NCBI RefSeq assembly: GCF_036884655.1
Contig: NC_088348.1
Location: 21,269,001 to 21,333,000, forward strand
DNA from: Musa acuminata AAA Group
Taxonomy: Eukaryota; Streptophyta; Magnoliopsida; Zingiberales; Musaceae
Length of the DNA: 64,000 bases
Direction: 5' to 3'
The notes beneath the pieces were generated by a model that was given only the letters and a program-made list of their open reading frames with translations, was not told the DNA's origin and did not search any database. The position numbers and the translations under genes were made by a program. This document shows, piece after piece, positions 11,369-22,323 of the stretch; the stretch's first letter is position 1; each line of letters starts with the position of its first letter.

Positions 11369-12108
11369 ATGGCTTACGCCGGAAACCAAGAGGGTCATTC
11401 TATTACACGTCCACGCATATTTAATGGGATGGACTACACCTATTGGAAGACCCGAATGAGGATCTTTCTTATCTCTATGGATGTTGAACTTTGGAATCTT
11501 GTCGAAAATGGTTTTTCGAAGTCTTCTCTTCCAATGATCGATTGGAATGATTTGGAGAAAAAGGCTTTCGCTCTTAATGCAAAGGCTATGAATGCCTTAT
11601 TTTACGCACTTGATAAAAACGAGTTTAATCGTGTTTCGATTTGTGAAACTGCATTTGATATTTGGTACACACTCGAAGTGACTCATGAAGGCACAAGTAG
11701 AGTGAAAGAGTCAAAAATCAATCTTTTGTTACACTCTTTCGAACTTTTCCGGATGAAACCGAGTGAGACTATTGGTGACATGTTTACCCGTTTCACGGAT
11801 GTCGTCAACGGTCTAAAAGGACTCGGAAAAAATTTTTCGGATTTTGAGCTCGTAAATAAGATTCTAAGATCCCTTCCTAAGAGTTGGGATCCTAAAGTCA
11901 CTGCTATTCAAGAGGCAAAAGATCTAAACAACTTCCCTCTTGAAGAACTAATTGGGTCATTAATGACCTACGAGATGACTTGCAAAGCTCATGAAGAGCA
12001 AGAAGACATCCTTCCAAAGAACAGGAAGGATATGGCACTTAGAACTTTGGAAGACCACTTGAAAGAAAACTCAAGTGATGAGGACTGTGACGATGACTTG
12101 GCACTTCT
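11369..12108 (+). pseudogene. A gag, N-terminal part (split by B)
   Basis: The ATG at 11369 opens a Sirevirus-type copia gag: RIFNGMDYTYWKTRMRIFLI (residues about 18-37), LNAKAMNALFYALDKNEFNR (about 70-90), WYTLEVTHEGTSRVKESKIN (about 101-120), ETIGDMFTRFTDVVNGLKGL and ILRSLPKSWDPKVTAIQEAK. These are the conserved phrases of the UBN2/gag family that forms the particle. The frame is open up to the B insertion at 12108 after a DDLALL phrase. The remaining codons to 12157 come from B's LTR. The continuation is at 20916. Without B, gag would be about 527 residues. Confidence 0.92.
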
Positions 12109-12958
12109 TGTTGAATCTCGTATTTTGATGATGAAACTACTTGATATATGTTTATGATTTAATCTGCGTTTTGAGTGACGCAGGGTGCTTCGATCAGGAT
12201 GAGACAATTAAAGCAGGAACATCATGTTGTGCCAGAGGAACATGTCAGAAGATTGGACGTCGGGCCGGTGGATCGGTCGACGTATCGACAGAAGGCTTCG
12301 GGTCATGGACTCGGGCATCGGGCCAAGAAGAGCGGGTATTGTGCCAAGGATATCGAAGTTGCGAAGTCAACTGGCCGATTGGGCAATAGGCTGTAGGAAA
12401 GGACGATGCGCCGAAGAATCAGACGAAGCGTCGAGGGACCAATGACATGCCGGACAACTTGGTTAATTGCTTAGGATTAATTGTCTCGATCGAAGTTTTT
12501 GTTTTGAGTGTGCAGGATTAACTACGATGAAAGTAAGACATGCAGCAGGAGTTGAGCGGGAGTCATGACAATGATCACGTTGGGAGTTCGAGAGCTCGAC
12601 GGATGTTCGGACAGTCGTCATAGGTTCTGCGGGAACAAATCCGAGAAGTCCAGAAGCTTGCCAAAGGAGCTCATCGGAACTTGCCAAGTGGATTGTCGTA
12701 GTCCACGAGTTTGCCGGAAGTCCACAGGAGCATCACCGAGGGTTCATCGGATGATCGACGGAAGTTCGCCGGAAACTCGCCGGAAGAAGCGAGTGACGCA
12801 CCGAAGCAAGCTGCAGAATATGTCTTAGGAAATAATCGTAGTTAGCACTTTGATTAAGTTAGAAATGGGAGGTGATCCCATTAGCTTAATCTTGGGGCAA
12901 TTGGGCCCCTGAAGAACTCAAATTGGGTCGAATGGTTCAACCCATTCGGACCCAGGTT

Positions 12959-13382
12959 GCTGTGGGAGGTGCAACCGCCCAGGCAGGGAGGTAGCACCGC
13001 CCAGGCTATGTCTCCCAGCGAGACTGGGCGGTGCAACCGCCCCAGCCAAGAGGTGCAACTGCCCAGGGCTCAGTCTCCGAGCGAGACTGGGCGGTGCAAC
13101 CTCCTCTGTCAGGAGGTAGCACCGCCAGAGCTCAAGTTTCGAGCTCTACCAGGCGTTGCAACCTCCCCAGTCAAGCGGTGCAACCGCCTGAGCTCGGTCT
13201 TCGAGCTCTGGTAGAGAGGTGCAACCACCCCTGACAGAGGTGGCACCACCTAGAGGCTCAGTCTTTGAGCTCTGCCAGGCAGTGCAACCTCTCCAGTCAG
13301 GAGGTGCAACCGCCTGATCCCGGAATTCTGGGATTTGATCGTTTTGAGCTCCAAATTTGAACTGGGTTGGGGCCTATAAATA
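12959..13382 (+). promoter_or_regulatory. B 5' LTR promoter: dyad array plus TATA box
   Basis: Repeated gaggtgcaaccgccc and gggcggtgcaaccgcc units lead to TATAAATA at 13375-13382. Several dyads are decayed (for example aggcgttgcaacc) compared with the B 3' LTR. Confidence 0.72.
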
Positions 13383-14094
13383 CCCCACCCATTTAGCACT
13401 GAAAAGAAACAGAACTACACTGAATTCTTGATCTTTTCTATGATTCTAAGAGCTCAAATTTGTGTTAAGTCCAAAAGTTCTCCTCTTTCTGTTCTTCAAG
13501 TCTTGAGTTGTAAAGAGAGTAGAGAAAGGTTCTGTAAGGGTTGTCTCCTGAGCCCGTTAAAAGGAGTGAAACTGTAAAAGGGCAGTTGGCCTTCGCCTAT
13601 TGAAGGAAGGCCTCTAGTTGACGTCGGTGACCTCGTCGGTGGAGGAAGCCAAAAGTGGAGTAGGTCAAGACTGACCGAACCACTCTAAATCTCTGGTTTG
13701 CTTTCATTTTGAGCACTTTATCATTACTGCAAACCTCCTACATAGCTACTGCTCTCTGCGCTTTTACGAACAAGTTTCTAAGTTCTGTTCTTTCCGAATC
13801 TACATTCAGATGTAAATCGGTGTTTTCGTACGATCTCTACATTGCGGTTTACACTTACGTTTTGATTCTATTTATAACTGCAAACTGTCTTCTGCGCTTT
13901 TACGAATGAGTTTCTTTGCAGTTTACGTTTACGTCTTGATTCTGTTTATAACTGCAAATTGATTTCTGCGCTTTTACGAACGAGTTTCTCTGCAGTTTAC
14001 GTTTACATTCTATTTATAACTGCAAACTGACTTCTGCGCTTTTACGAACGAGTGTCTAAGTTCAAATCTTTCCAAATCTACGTTTTGACGTAAA

Positions 14095-14372
14095 ACTGTA
14101 TTTAGATGCAAACTGCGCTTAGACGCAATCTGCGCTTAAGACGCAAACTGCGCTTAAACGCAAACTGCGCTTAGACGCAATCTGAGCTTCGACGAAAACT
14201 GCGCTTAGACGCAAACTGCGCTTAGACGCAATCTGAGCCTAAGACGCAAACTGCACTTAGATGCAAACTGCGCTTAGACGCAATCTGCATTTAGACGCAA
14301 ACTGCATTTAGACACAAACTGCATTTAGACGCAAACTGTGTAAACTGCGCTTAGACGCAAACTGTGTTTAGA
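14095..14372 (+). repeat. Minisatellite in B 5' LTR (about 17-bp unit)
   Basis: About 15 to 16 imperfect copies of actgcgcttagacgcaa, with variants ...tgcatttagacgcaa, ...tgagcttcgacgaaa and ...tgtgtttagacgtaa. The same array occupies about 20485-20772 in the 3' LTR. A and G LTRs carry only one to four diverged units (gtttagacgtaaatctgc). Confidence 0.88.
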
Positions 14373-14523
14373 CGTAAACTGTACTCAATCATAAGTAATC
14401 TTAGAATCGGCTTTTACATCAAAATAGTTTCTATCAAACAAACGTAGCTTTCGTTTTTAATCGCTGAAAGATTTCCGCTGCACTAATTCACCCCCCCCTC
14501 TTAGTGCTCTCGATCCTAACAAT

Positions 14524-14535
14524 TGGTATCAGTGC
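14524..14535 (+). other. B primer-binding site, one mismatch
   Basis: TGGTATCAGTGC, two bases after the LTR. It differs at one base from TGGTATCAGAGC. Confidence 0.88.
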
Positions 14536-14571
14536 GGGGTATTTCTCATTTCGGATTTACACCCGAGAGAA

Positions 14572-15495
14572 ATGGCTCTTCAAGGCTTTCAAGAGGGCTT
14601 ATCGGTCTTTCGTCCACCGTTGTTTAACGGATTGGACTACACTTATTGGAAAACTCGAATGAGAGTTTTCTTGATTTCTTTGAATTTGGATTTATGGAAT
14701 ATCGTTGAAAACGATTTTCAACTTCCCTCTAAACCGATGAACGAATGGTCGGATTTAGAGAAGAAGTATTTTTCTTTAAATGCAAAGGCTATGAATGCCT
14801 TATTTTGCGCTTTGGACAAAAATGAGTTCAATCGTGTTTCTTTGTGCGAAACGGCTTTCGATATTTGGCGCACTCTTGAAATCACGCACGAGGGAACTAG
14901 TAGAGTCAAAGACTCGAAAGTTAATATTTTACTGCATGATTTCGAGCTTTTTCATATGAAACCAAGCGAAACCGTTGTTGACATGTACACCCGTTTTACG
15001 GATGTCATCAATGGTTTAAAATCACTTGGCAAAAGCTTTTCGGATTTTGAACTCGTTAACAAAGTTTTGCGCTCACTTTCTAAAACTTGGGATTCAAAAG
15101 TAACTGCTATTCAAGAATCGAAAAACTTGAACCAATTTCCACTTGAAGAACTAATTGGTTCATTGATCACATATGAAATGACGTGCAATGCACGTGAAGA
15201 ACTTGAGAACCACCTTCCAAAGAACAGGAAGGATTTGGGACATAGAACATTTGAAGACCACTCGAGCATAAGCTCAAGTGATGGTGAACTTAAACTACAA
15301 ATGAAACAAAAATTAAAAAGTAAAAAGAACGGAACTACTTGCTTTGAACGCAAGAAGAAGAACAAAAACTGGGATGAATCGAGCTCCTCCGAAGACGAGG
15401 AGAAAATCAACAAAGGCGAGGTGGCAAACTATGCCTTTACGCCTTTCGACGCTGAGGTAATCAAAATGCCTTTAATTTACTTTGAAATTACATGA
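14572..15495 (+). CDS. B gag protein (truncated Sirevirus-type gag)
   Basis: A 307-residue ORF from the ATG at 14572, 36 bases after the PBS, uninterrupted. Gag core: LFNGLDYTYWKTRMRVFLIS (residues about 18-37), LNAKAMNALFCALDKNEFNR (about 70-90), WRTLEITHEGTSRVKDSKVN, DMYTRFTDVINGLKSLGKSF, EELIGSLITYEM (about 196-207). The C-terminal third is charged, with SSSDGELKLQMKQKLKSKKN and SSSSEDEEKINKGE, then ends VIKMPLIYFEIT and a stop. No CCHC zinc knuckle is present, whereas A and G gags have two. The same ending occurs in C, in J and, after a frameshift, in E, so the truncated form was propagated. It probably forms or joins particles built by a complete relative, which is inferred. Confidence 0.9.
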   Translation: MALQGFQEGLSVFRPPLFNGLDYTYWKTRMRVFLISLNLDLWNIVENDFQLPSKPMNEWSDLEKKYFSLNAKAMNALFCALDKNEFNRVSLCETAFDIWRTLEITHEGTSRVKDSKVNILLHDFELFHMKPSETVVDMYTRFTDVINGLKSLGKSFSDFELVNKVLRSLSKTWDSKVTAIQESKNLNQFPLEELIGSLITYEMTCNAREELENHLPKNRKDLGHRTFEDHSSISSSDGELKLQMKQKLKSKKNGTTCFERKKKNKNWDESSSSEDEEKINKGEVANYAFTPFDAEVIKMPLIYFEIT

Positions 15496-18400
15496 TGCTT
15501 TTCATAAAGCATTTCTCCTTTTTTAATTTTCTTGAAAATTGCATGTTTAATAATTTTATAATGAAAATACAAACAATTAGGAATCATGCTTATCATTCTA
15601 GTAATTTTGAAAATAATCATGAAAATTGCATGTTTATGATAAACAAAATGATTTTGATTAAAAATACCTTATGAAATCATGCTATATGTGGTTGAGAAGT
15701 AATAATGTGTATCATGTTGATTTCCATTGTTATTTCTCGATTTTGAGTATATGAAATCATGTTTAATTTGAAGTTATGATTAATGAGTATATATTTTTGA
15801 AATTATGTATGATGATTCTTGATTATCGATTTTCATGATAATAACAGTGGCTTTAAAAAAAATTGATGCATGTTTTCATAAATGAAAAGGCATGCTAACA
15901 TGAAATCGACCACTTAAAATGAAACACTTAAAAAGGGAAAAATATATTATCAATGAAATCATGAATCTATTTATGTTATAAATTTTGTGAGCCATAAAAA
16001 TGATTTTGATGATTCAAATTTGAAATGAGTTTTATTAAAATCATGATCTTGATTTTTCTCTTGAATGATTGTGACTTGTATTCCTTGATATGATTTTTAT
16101 GCAATTCTTTGTATTTATGAAATATTTATCTCATCACCCAATTATTTCTTTTTCAATATTCCTCAAGTGATGATATGAATGCATGAGATATTCATGAATT
16201 TATTTTGATGTATGCAAATGAGAAGCTTCGATCATGCATGGTAGAATGCAATGTGACAAATTAATACCATGATGATTTAAAATATTTATGATTTGGAATG
16301 ATGCATATGCTTTTTTTTTATGATGTGTATCATGAATGCTTTAAATGATAAATGTTTGGAATCATGATTAAAATGAAGTGATAAATACTTAAAAAATATT
16401 GATTTAATGTTCGGTATCATGAATACTTCATTATCATACATTAAAATAGTGATAAATATTTTGAAAATAAATGATTGTATCATGTTAGATGATTTTATAT
16501 ATTGTGCATGATAAGCTATAAGTGGTGATTGAAACAATGATTGAAATAATATGAATAATGATTTGGAATCATGCATATAATAATGAGTTTATATGTTTTG
16601 AAAATGTGCATGTTTTAATTTGAAAATATAATGATGCACAAATGAGATTGATACTAACCTTTGTCATGATTTAAAAATTGATGTAAAGGGTTTTTCCCTT
16701 CTTTTTGACAATGACAAAAGGGGAGATAGCTAGCTTGCACAATTCAAGAAGAAAGCAAAAATTGCACTTCTCAAAAGAGAAGAAATTGCTATCTTGAACA
16801 TCACCAAGAAGTGCTATCTTGCAAATCTCAAGACACACAAATGCAATCATGCAAAATTTGTAATTTTGCACATCATTAAAATTTATGATGCTTTGGTGAT
16901 TATGCATGTTCTAAAATGTTATAAAATTCACTAGCTTGCATGATGTAGAACTTAGCTATATTGAACATCACCAAGGAATGCTATCTTTCCTATCTCAAGA
17001 AGCAAAAAGTTAACTTGCACATCTAGCAAAACTTATATTTCAAGAAGCAAGAGTTGCTTTCTTGAACATCTCAAAATTGCTAGCTTGCGGGCCTTAAAAT
17101 GTAGAAATTTTTTACTAGCTTGAATATGGTAAACTTGCTATCATACTACCATGATGATGAGCATATCTTATCTTCATGATTATATTTGAAAAACTATGGC
17201 AAAAATCTGTCCGAATGATTAAACCTGTTAAAATAATTTTTCGGACTTTTTTGATTAAATGATCAAATCACTTGATTACCATAATGATTTTACATAATTA
17301 CTTGCCATGATTACATGTTGGAAATTATGTGCTTGAATACAAAAATTTCCATGATAATAAGCATGTTTTACCTTCATGATTGTAATTGAATATCTCTAGT
17401 AAAACCCTGTCTGAATGTATGAAAGTGTCAAATTTCATTTTCGGATTTTCTTGATCCTAACAATTGGATTTTCTTGATACATTATCCTCTTCCGAATTTA
17501 ACAAGCATATGTCATATCAAGTTTAATTCACATCATTGATTTTTGACATATGGAATCATCTAGCAAATGCACTTATCATGTGAAAAATATTTTTCGAGAA
17601 ACATATTTGATGATTCCCTCTTATAAAAGGAAGATATTTTTATATACAAGGATTTGACTCACTTACATATCTTAATCCTTGCAAAAATGAAGTGTGCTTT
17701 AATATCTTATCAATTTGAACTTCATATATGGCTTTCCTCCTTCATGTAAAAAGATAACAAATAAAAAGGAAGAAGCAATAAAAGCTATCTCCATGTCATG
17801 TTTTCCTCGAGATGTTTGCATAATTGGTATCCTATCACTCACTCCTATCACTTACTGTTGGAAAATGACATGAACCAACTTATGGCATCGCACTTATATT
17901 TAAAATTTGCTTATATCGATCTCCTTGTTGTTGATGACAAAGGGGGAGAAATATATAAATTGATACTATGAGTGCCATATTTGAAGAATATGAATAGATG
18001 TCATGAATGTCATATTATGATGAGTTATCAAAAGCAGCATTCATATAAATAGGTGCTATGAATGTCATATCATGTTAAGATATCAAGAACTTGAATCGCA
18101 ATTTTACATATTGATATCTTACCATTTGATGATAGCAAACTTGCATGATGATAACAATAGATATTATGTTTTTCATGCAATGAGTTAAACTTATATCACA
18201 AACACTTGATTGTGGTACTTCTCCTTTTTGTTGATGACAAAGGGGGAGAAGTATGTTGATGACATGACATGTTATGCATAAGTTTATGATGACATGTTGC
18301 TTGGATTGTTGAATCCAAGAGTTTCTATCAATATGGCATATTGATAGGGGGAGTTTGTTTAAACTCTGGGAGTTAAGGTTAACTCCGTTTATGATGACAT

Positions 18401-18514
18401 GTTGATTAGATTTTTGAATCTAAGAGTTTATATCAATATGGCATATTGATAGGGAGAGTTTGTTTAAACTCCGGGAGTTAAGTTTAACTCCGTCATCAAG
18501 TAGTTGTCATCATC
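15496..18514 (+). other. B non-coding internal region
   Basis: About 3 kb, strongly AT-rich, no gene. First part (15500-16660): repeated atcatga/tcatgat-type phrases. Middle part (16720-17130): repeated 'gctagcttgca', 'gctatcttga' and 'aagaagcaagagttg' phrases. Last part (17200-18510): two 'tccgaatg...cggac/cggat' blocks, near-duplicate blocks ending 'gggagttaagg/tttaactccg' at 18359-18391 and 18464-18492, and three polypurine motifs (16713-16727, 17936-17950, 18236-18250). The same order recurs in C, E, K and J. Confidence 0.8.
17936..18250 (+). other. B internal polypurine motifs
   Basis: GACAAAGGGGGAGAA occurs at 17936-17950 and 18236-18250, each preceded by TTGATGAC or TTGTTGATGAC. A variant gacaaaaggggagat lies at 16713-16727. 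These resemble the 3' PPT (aaaaagggggagat, 18515-18528). Multiple PPTs are a described feature of Sireviruses. Use as extra plus-strand primers is inferred. Confidence 0.7.
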
Positions 18515-18528
18515 AAAAAGGGGGAGAT
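18515..18528 (+). other. B 3' polypurine tract
   Basis: aaaaagggggagat lies immediately before the 3' LTR (starting 18529), the expected site of plus-strand priming. Confidence 0.9.
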
Positions 18529-20910
18529 TGTTGAATCTCGTATTTTGATGATGAAACTACTTGATATATGTTTATGATTTAATCTGCGTTTTGAGTGACG
18601 CAGGGTGCTTCGATCAGGATGAGACAATTAAAGCAGGAACATCATGTTGTGCCGGAGGAACATGTCAGAAGATTGGACGTCGGGCCGGTGGATCGGTCGA
18701 CGTATCGACAGAAGGCTTCGGGACGTAGACTCGGGCATCGGGCCAAGAAGAGCAGGTATTGTGCCAAGGATATCGGAGTTGCGAAGTCAACTGGCCGATT
18801 GGGCAATAGGTTGCAGGAAAGGATGATGCGCCGAAGAATCGGACGAAGCGTCGAGGGACCAATGACATGCCGGACAACTTGGTTAATTGCTTAGGATTAA
18901 TTGTCTCGATCGAAGTTTTTGTTTTGAGTGTGCAGGATTAACTACGATGAAAGTAAGACATGCAGCAGGAGTTGCGCGGGAGTCATGACAATGATCACGT
19001 TGGGAGTTCGAGAGCTCGACGGAAGTTCGGACAGTCGTCGGAGGTTTTGCGGGAACAAATCCGAGAAGTCCAAAAGCTTGCCAAAGGAGCTCGTCGGAAC
19101 TTGCCAAGTGGATCGTCGCAGTCTACGAGTTTGCCGGAAGTCCGCAGGAGCATCACCGAGGGTTCATCGGATGATCGACGGAAGTTCGTCGGAAACTCGC
19201 CGGAAGAAGCAAGTGACGCACCGAAGCAAGCTGCAGAATATGTCTTTGGAAATAATCGTAGTTAGCACTTTGATTAAGTTAGAAATGGGAGGTGATCCCA
19301 TTAGCTTAATCTTGGGGCAATTGGACCCCTGAAGAACTCAAATTCGGTCGAATGGTTCAACCCATTCGGACCCAGGTTGCTGTGGGAGGTGCAACCGCCC
19401 AGGCTATGTCTCCCAGCGAGACTGGGCGGTGCAACCGCCCCAGCCAAGAGGTGCAACCGCCCAGGGCTCAGTCTCCGAGCGAGACTGGGCGGTGCAACCT
19501 CCTCTGTCAGGAGGTAGCACCGCCAGAGCTCAAGTTTCGAGCTCTGCCAAGCGGTGCAACCTCCCCAGTCAGGCGGTGCAACCGCCTGAGCTCGGTCATC
19601 GAGCTCTGGCAGAGAGGTGCAACCGCCCCTGACAGAGGTGGCACCGCCCAGAGGCTCAGTCTTCGAGCTCTGCCAGGCGGTGCAACCTCTCCAGTCAGGA
19701 GGTGCAACCGCCTGATCCCGGAATTCCGGGATTTGATCGTTTTGAGCTCCAAATTTGAACTGGGTTGGGGCCTATAAATACCCCACCCATTCAGCACTGA
19801 AAAGAAACAGAACTACACCGAATTCTTGATCTTTTCTATGATTCTAAGAGCTCAAATTTCTGTTAAGTCCAAAAGTTCTCCTCTTTTTGTTCTTCAAGTC
19901 TTGAGTTGTAAAGAGAGGAGAGAAAGGTTCTGTAAGGGTTGTCTCCTGAGCCCGTTAAAAGGAGTGAAACTGTAAAAGGGCAGTTGGCCTTCACCTATTG
20001 AAGGAAGGCCTCTAGTTTACGTCGGTGACCTCGTCGGTGGAGGAAGCCAAAAGTGGAGTAGGTCAAGACTGACCAAACCACTCTAAATCTCTAGTTTGCT
20101 TTCATTTTGAGCACTTTATCATTACTGCAAACCTCCTACATAGCTACTGCTCTCTGCGCTTTTACGAACAAGTTTCTAAGTTCTGTACTTTCCGAATCTG
20201 CATTCAGACGTAAATCGGTGTTTTCGTACGATCTCTACATTGCGGTTTACACTTACGTTTTGATTCTATTTATAACTGCAAACTGTCTTCCGCACTTTTA
20301 CGAACGAGTTTCTTTGCAGTTTACGTTTACGTCTTGATTCTGTTTATAACTGCAAATTGATTTCTGCGCTTTTACGAACGAGTTTCTCTGCAGTTTACGT
20401 TTACATTCCATTTATAACTGCAAACTGACTTCTACGCTTTTAAGAACGAGTGTCTAAGTTCAAATCTTTCCGAATCTACGTTTTGACGTAAAACTGTGTT
20501 TAGACGCAAACTGCGCTTAGACGTAATATGCGCTTAAGACGCAAACTGCGCTTAAACACAAACTACGCTTAGACGCAATCTGAGCTTCGACGCAAACTGC
20601 GCTTAGACGCAAACTGCGCTTAGACGCAATCTGAGCCTAAGACGCAAACTGCACTTAGATGCAAACTGCGCTTAGACGCAATCTGCATTTAGACGCAAAC
20701 TGCATTTAGACACAAACTGCATTTAGACGCAAACTGCGTTTAGACGCAAACTGTGTTTAGACGTAAACTGTACTCAATCATAAGTAATCTTAGAATCAGC
20801 TTTTGCATCAAAATAGTTTCTATCAAACAAACGCAGCTTTCGTTTTTAATCGCTGAAAGATTTCCACTGCACTAATTCCCCCCCCCCTCTTAGTGCTCTC
20901 GATCCTAACA
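18529..20910 (+). repeat. B 3' LTR
   Basis: 2382 bp, closely matching the 5' LTR. U3 dyad array about 19381-19715, TATAAATA at 19773-19780, minisatellite about 20485-20772, C tract 20879-20887, terminal gatcctaaca. The first 20 bases after it (cttctaacaagaaaatttaa) return to A's gag reading frame. One dyad unit fewer than the 5' LTR accounts for part of the length difference. Confidence 0.94.
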
Positions 20911-20915
20911 CTTCT

Positions 20916-21759
20916 AACAAGAAAATTTAAAAAATTCATTAAAAGAAACAAGTTTAAGAATGACACTAAAAATAAACTTGAACCCAAGAAAGACCAAGTT
21001 ATTTTCTATGAGTGCAAAAAATCGGGACACTACAATAGTGATTGTCCTCAAGCCAAAAAGAGAACAACAAAGAAGAAGGCGCTCAAAGCAACATGGGATG
21101 ATTCGAGCGCATCCGAAGAAGAGGAGTCCAACACCGAGCAAGTTGCTCATTACGCCTTAATGGCCATCGGAGAAGAGGTAACAAATTTATTAGATGCTAA
21201 TTTATCTTTCGATGAATTATTAAATGCCTTCCATGACTTATTTGATGAATGCAAGATTATCAATAGAAAATACAAATTGCTAAAAAAGGAGCATGATAGT
21301 CTTACTTGTGATTTTGATAAGTTAAAAACTGAATATCATGATAGTTTAAATTCATGTATCAAATGCCATGATCTAAAAACTCTCCAAAAAGAAAACCTGC
21401 TACTTAAGGACACCTTGAAGAAATTCGAGGTTGGTAGCAAGTCATTAAACATGATCCTTGCAAACAAGGGTCACGTTCCAAAAAGGAGTGGAATTGGATT
21501 TGTGAGAAGTCCTCACCTAAATCCAACCACCTTCATAAAAGGCCCTATCTTACATGTTCAACACCAAACCAAATGCAACTTTTGTTGCAAATTTGGACAC
21601 AAGACGCATTATTGTCCATTCAAGAAAATAAGTCCAAACAAACTGACTTGGGTTCCTAAAGGAACCATGATAAACTCTATGCAACATGATAAACAATGTA
21701 GATCTATCTTTGAGGCACCCAAAAGCAAATGGGTACCTAAAAATCATCCTTTCTTGTAG
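20916..21759 (+). pseudogene. A gag, C-terminal part with zinc knuckles
   Basis: Continuation of A's gag after B. First knuckle region 21004-21045 reads FYECKKSGHYNSDC: its first Cys is Phe, so it is probably disabled (intact in G). An acidic stretch (SASEEEESNTEQ) follows, then SFDELLNAFHDLFDECKIIN, a likely coiled coil (about 21240-21440), and a second, intact CX2CX4HX4C knuckle at 21574-21615 (CNFCCKFGHKTHYC). The stop is TAG at 21757-21759. The open frame before 20911 is LTR sequence. Zinc knuckles bind element RNA during packaging. Confidence 0.9.
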
Positions 21760-21924
21760 AAACCCACACCATCGCAAGCTAGGAGCAAGAGATGGTACCT
21801 TGATAGTGGATGCTCAAGGCATATGACCGGAGATCCATCTCAATTCTCTAAGCTCACTAGCATAGACGAAGGCTATGTCACCTTCGGAGACAACAACAAG
21901 GGTAAAATCACAAATGCGACCTAG
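21760..21924 (+). pseudogene. A protease relic
   Basis: In the same frame directly after the gag TAG, 54 codons read on to TAG at 21922-21924 and include WYLDSGCSRHMTGD and YVTFGDNNKGKI. These are the copia protease active-site region (DSG) and following strand. The rest of protease and all of integrase are missing. In G the equivalent position (about 49135-49260) is more decayed. One stop codon between gag and pol in the same frame could be a read-through design or simple decay. I cannot tell which. Confidence 0.8.
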
Positions 21925-22323
21925 ATACAATCCTGTTCAGAATTAGAAACGTATGATTCCCAAATTCACATATCCCTAGATTTTCAAACCCATCAATTTC
22001 ATCCGTTCATAACCTTCGAATTTAACTATGTATCATGAAATGACTAACTCTGTCATGAACTTGCAAAACTTATCAACTTGAAGAAACTATCACAAACATG
22101 TGTACGACATTAAGAATGTGCACGTTAAAAATCTACCTTGATCGTGCAAAAGTCCATGTCTTAAAATGAAAATTTTTACGTAATTACGTAAGTAAAGTTG
22201 ATTGCTATGAATGAAAATTCTCCTCAAGACAAAAAAATTCTCAGATCAGAGCAAGTGCTCACCAGGCAGTGGCACCGCCCCAGCTGGAGGTAGCACCCCC
22301 AGCTGTCACGTGTTGCAAGCGGT
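21925..22323 (+). other. A leader of the extra ORF, part 1
   Basis: Non-coding, about 400 bp. It contains the dyad ttacgtaattacgtaa at 22176-22191 (also at 53320-53337 in G) and a small GC-rich cluster (22260-22323: caggcagtggcaccgcccc, ggaggtagcacc). C is inserted at 22323, in the centre of an agcggt/tgcaccgcc dyad. The leader resumes at 30080. Confidence 0.7.

Larger units (their letters stand above)
12109..14521 (+). repeat. B 5' LTR
   Basis: 2413 bp, tgttgaatctcgtattttg...gatcctaaca. Compared with A's LTR it has an extra block (about 12165-12505: tgacgcagggtgcttcgatc through gattaattgtctcgatcg) and a large minisatellite in U5 (about 14095-14372). The U3 dyad array (about 12959-13315) precedes a TATA box. 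The ORFs at 12141-12445 and 12565-13234 are LTR sequence and not genes. Confidence 0.94.
12109..20910 (+). mobile_element. B: gag-only Sirevirus-type element nested in A's gag
   Basis: LTRs 12109-14521 and 18529-20910 are flanked by the TSD cttct (12104-12108 and 20911-20915). The 8.8-kb element has a PBS, one 307-codon gag ORF, about 3 kb of AT-rich non-coding DNA with internal polypurine motifs, and a PPT. There is no trace of protease, integrase, RT or RNase H. The LTRs are close to each other and gag is uninterrupted, so B is probably among the youngest insertions here. It must depend on enzymes supplied in trans. Confidence 0.95.

Noticed and set aside
14095..14372. CRISPR-like array (regular short repeats)
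   Set aside because: The units are directly adjacent, with no unique spacers, in a plant LTR. It is a minisatellite.
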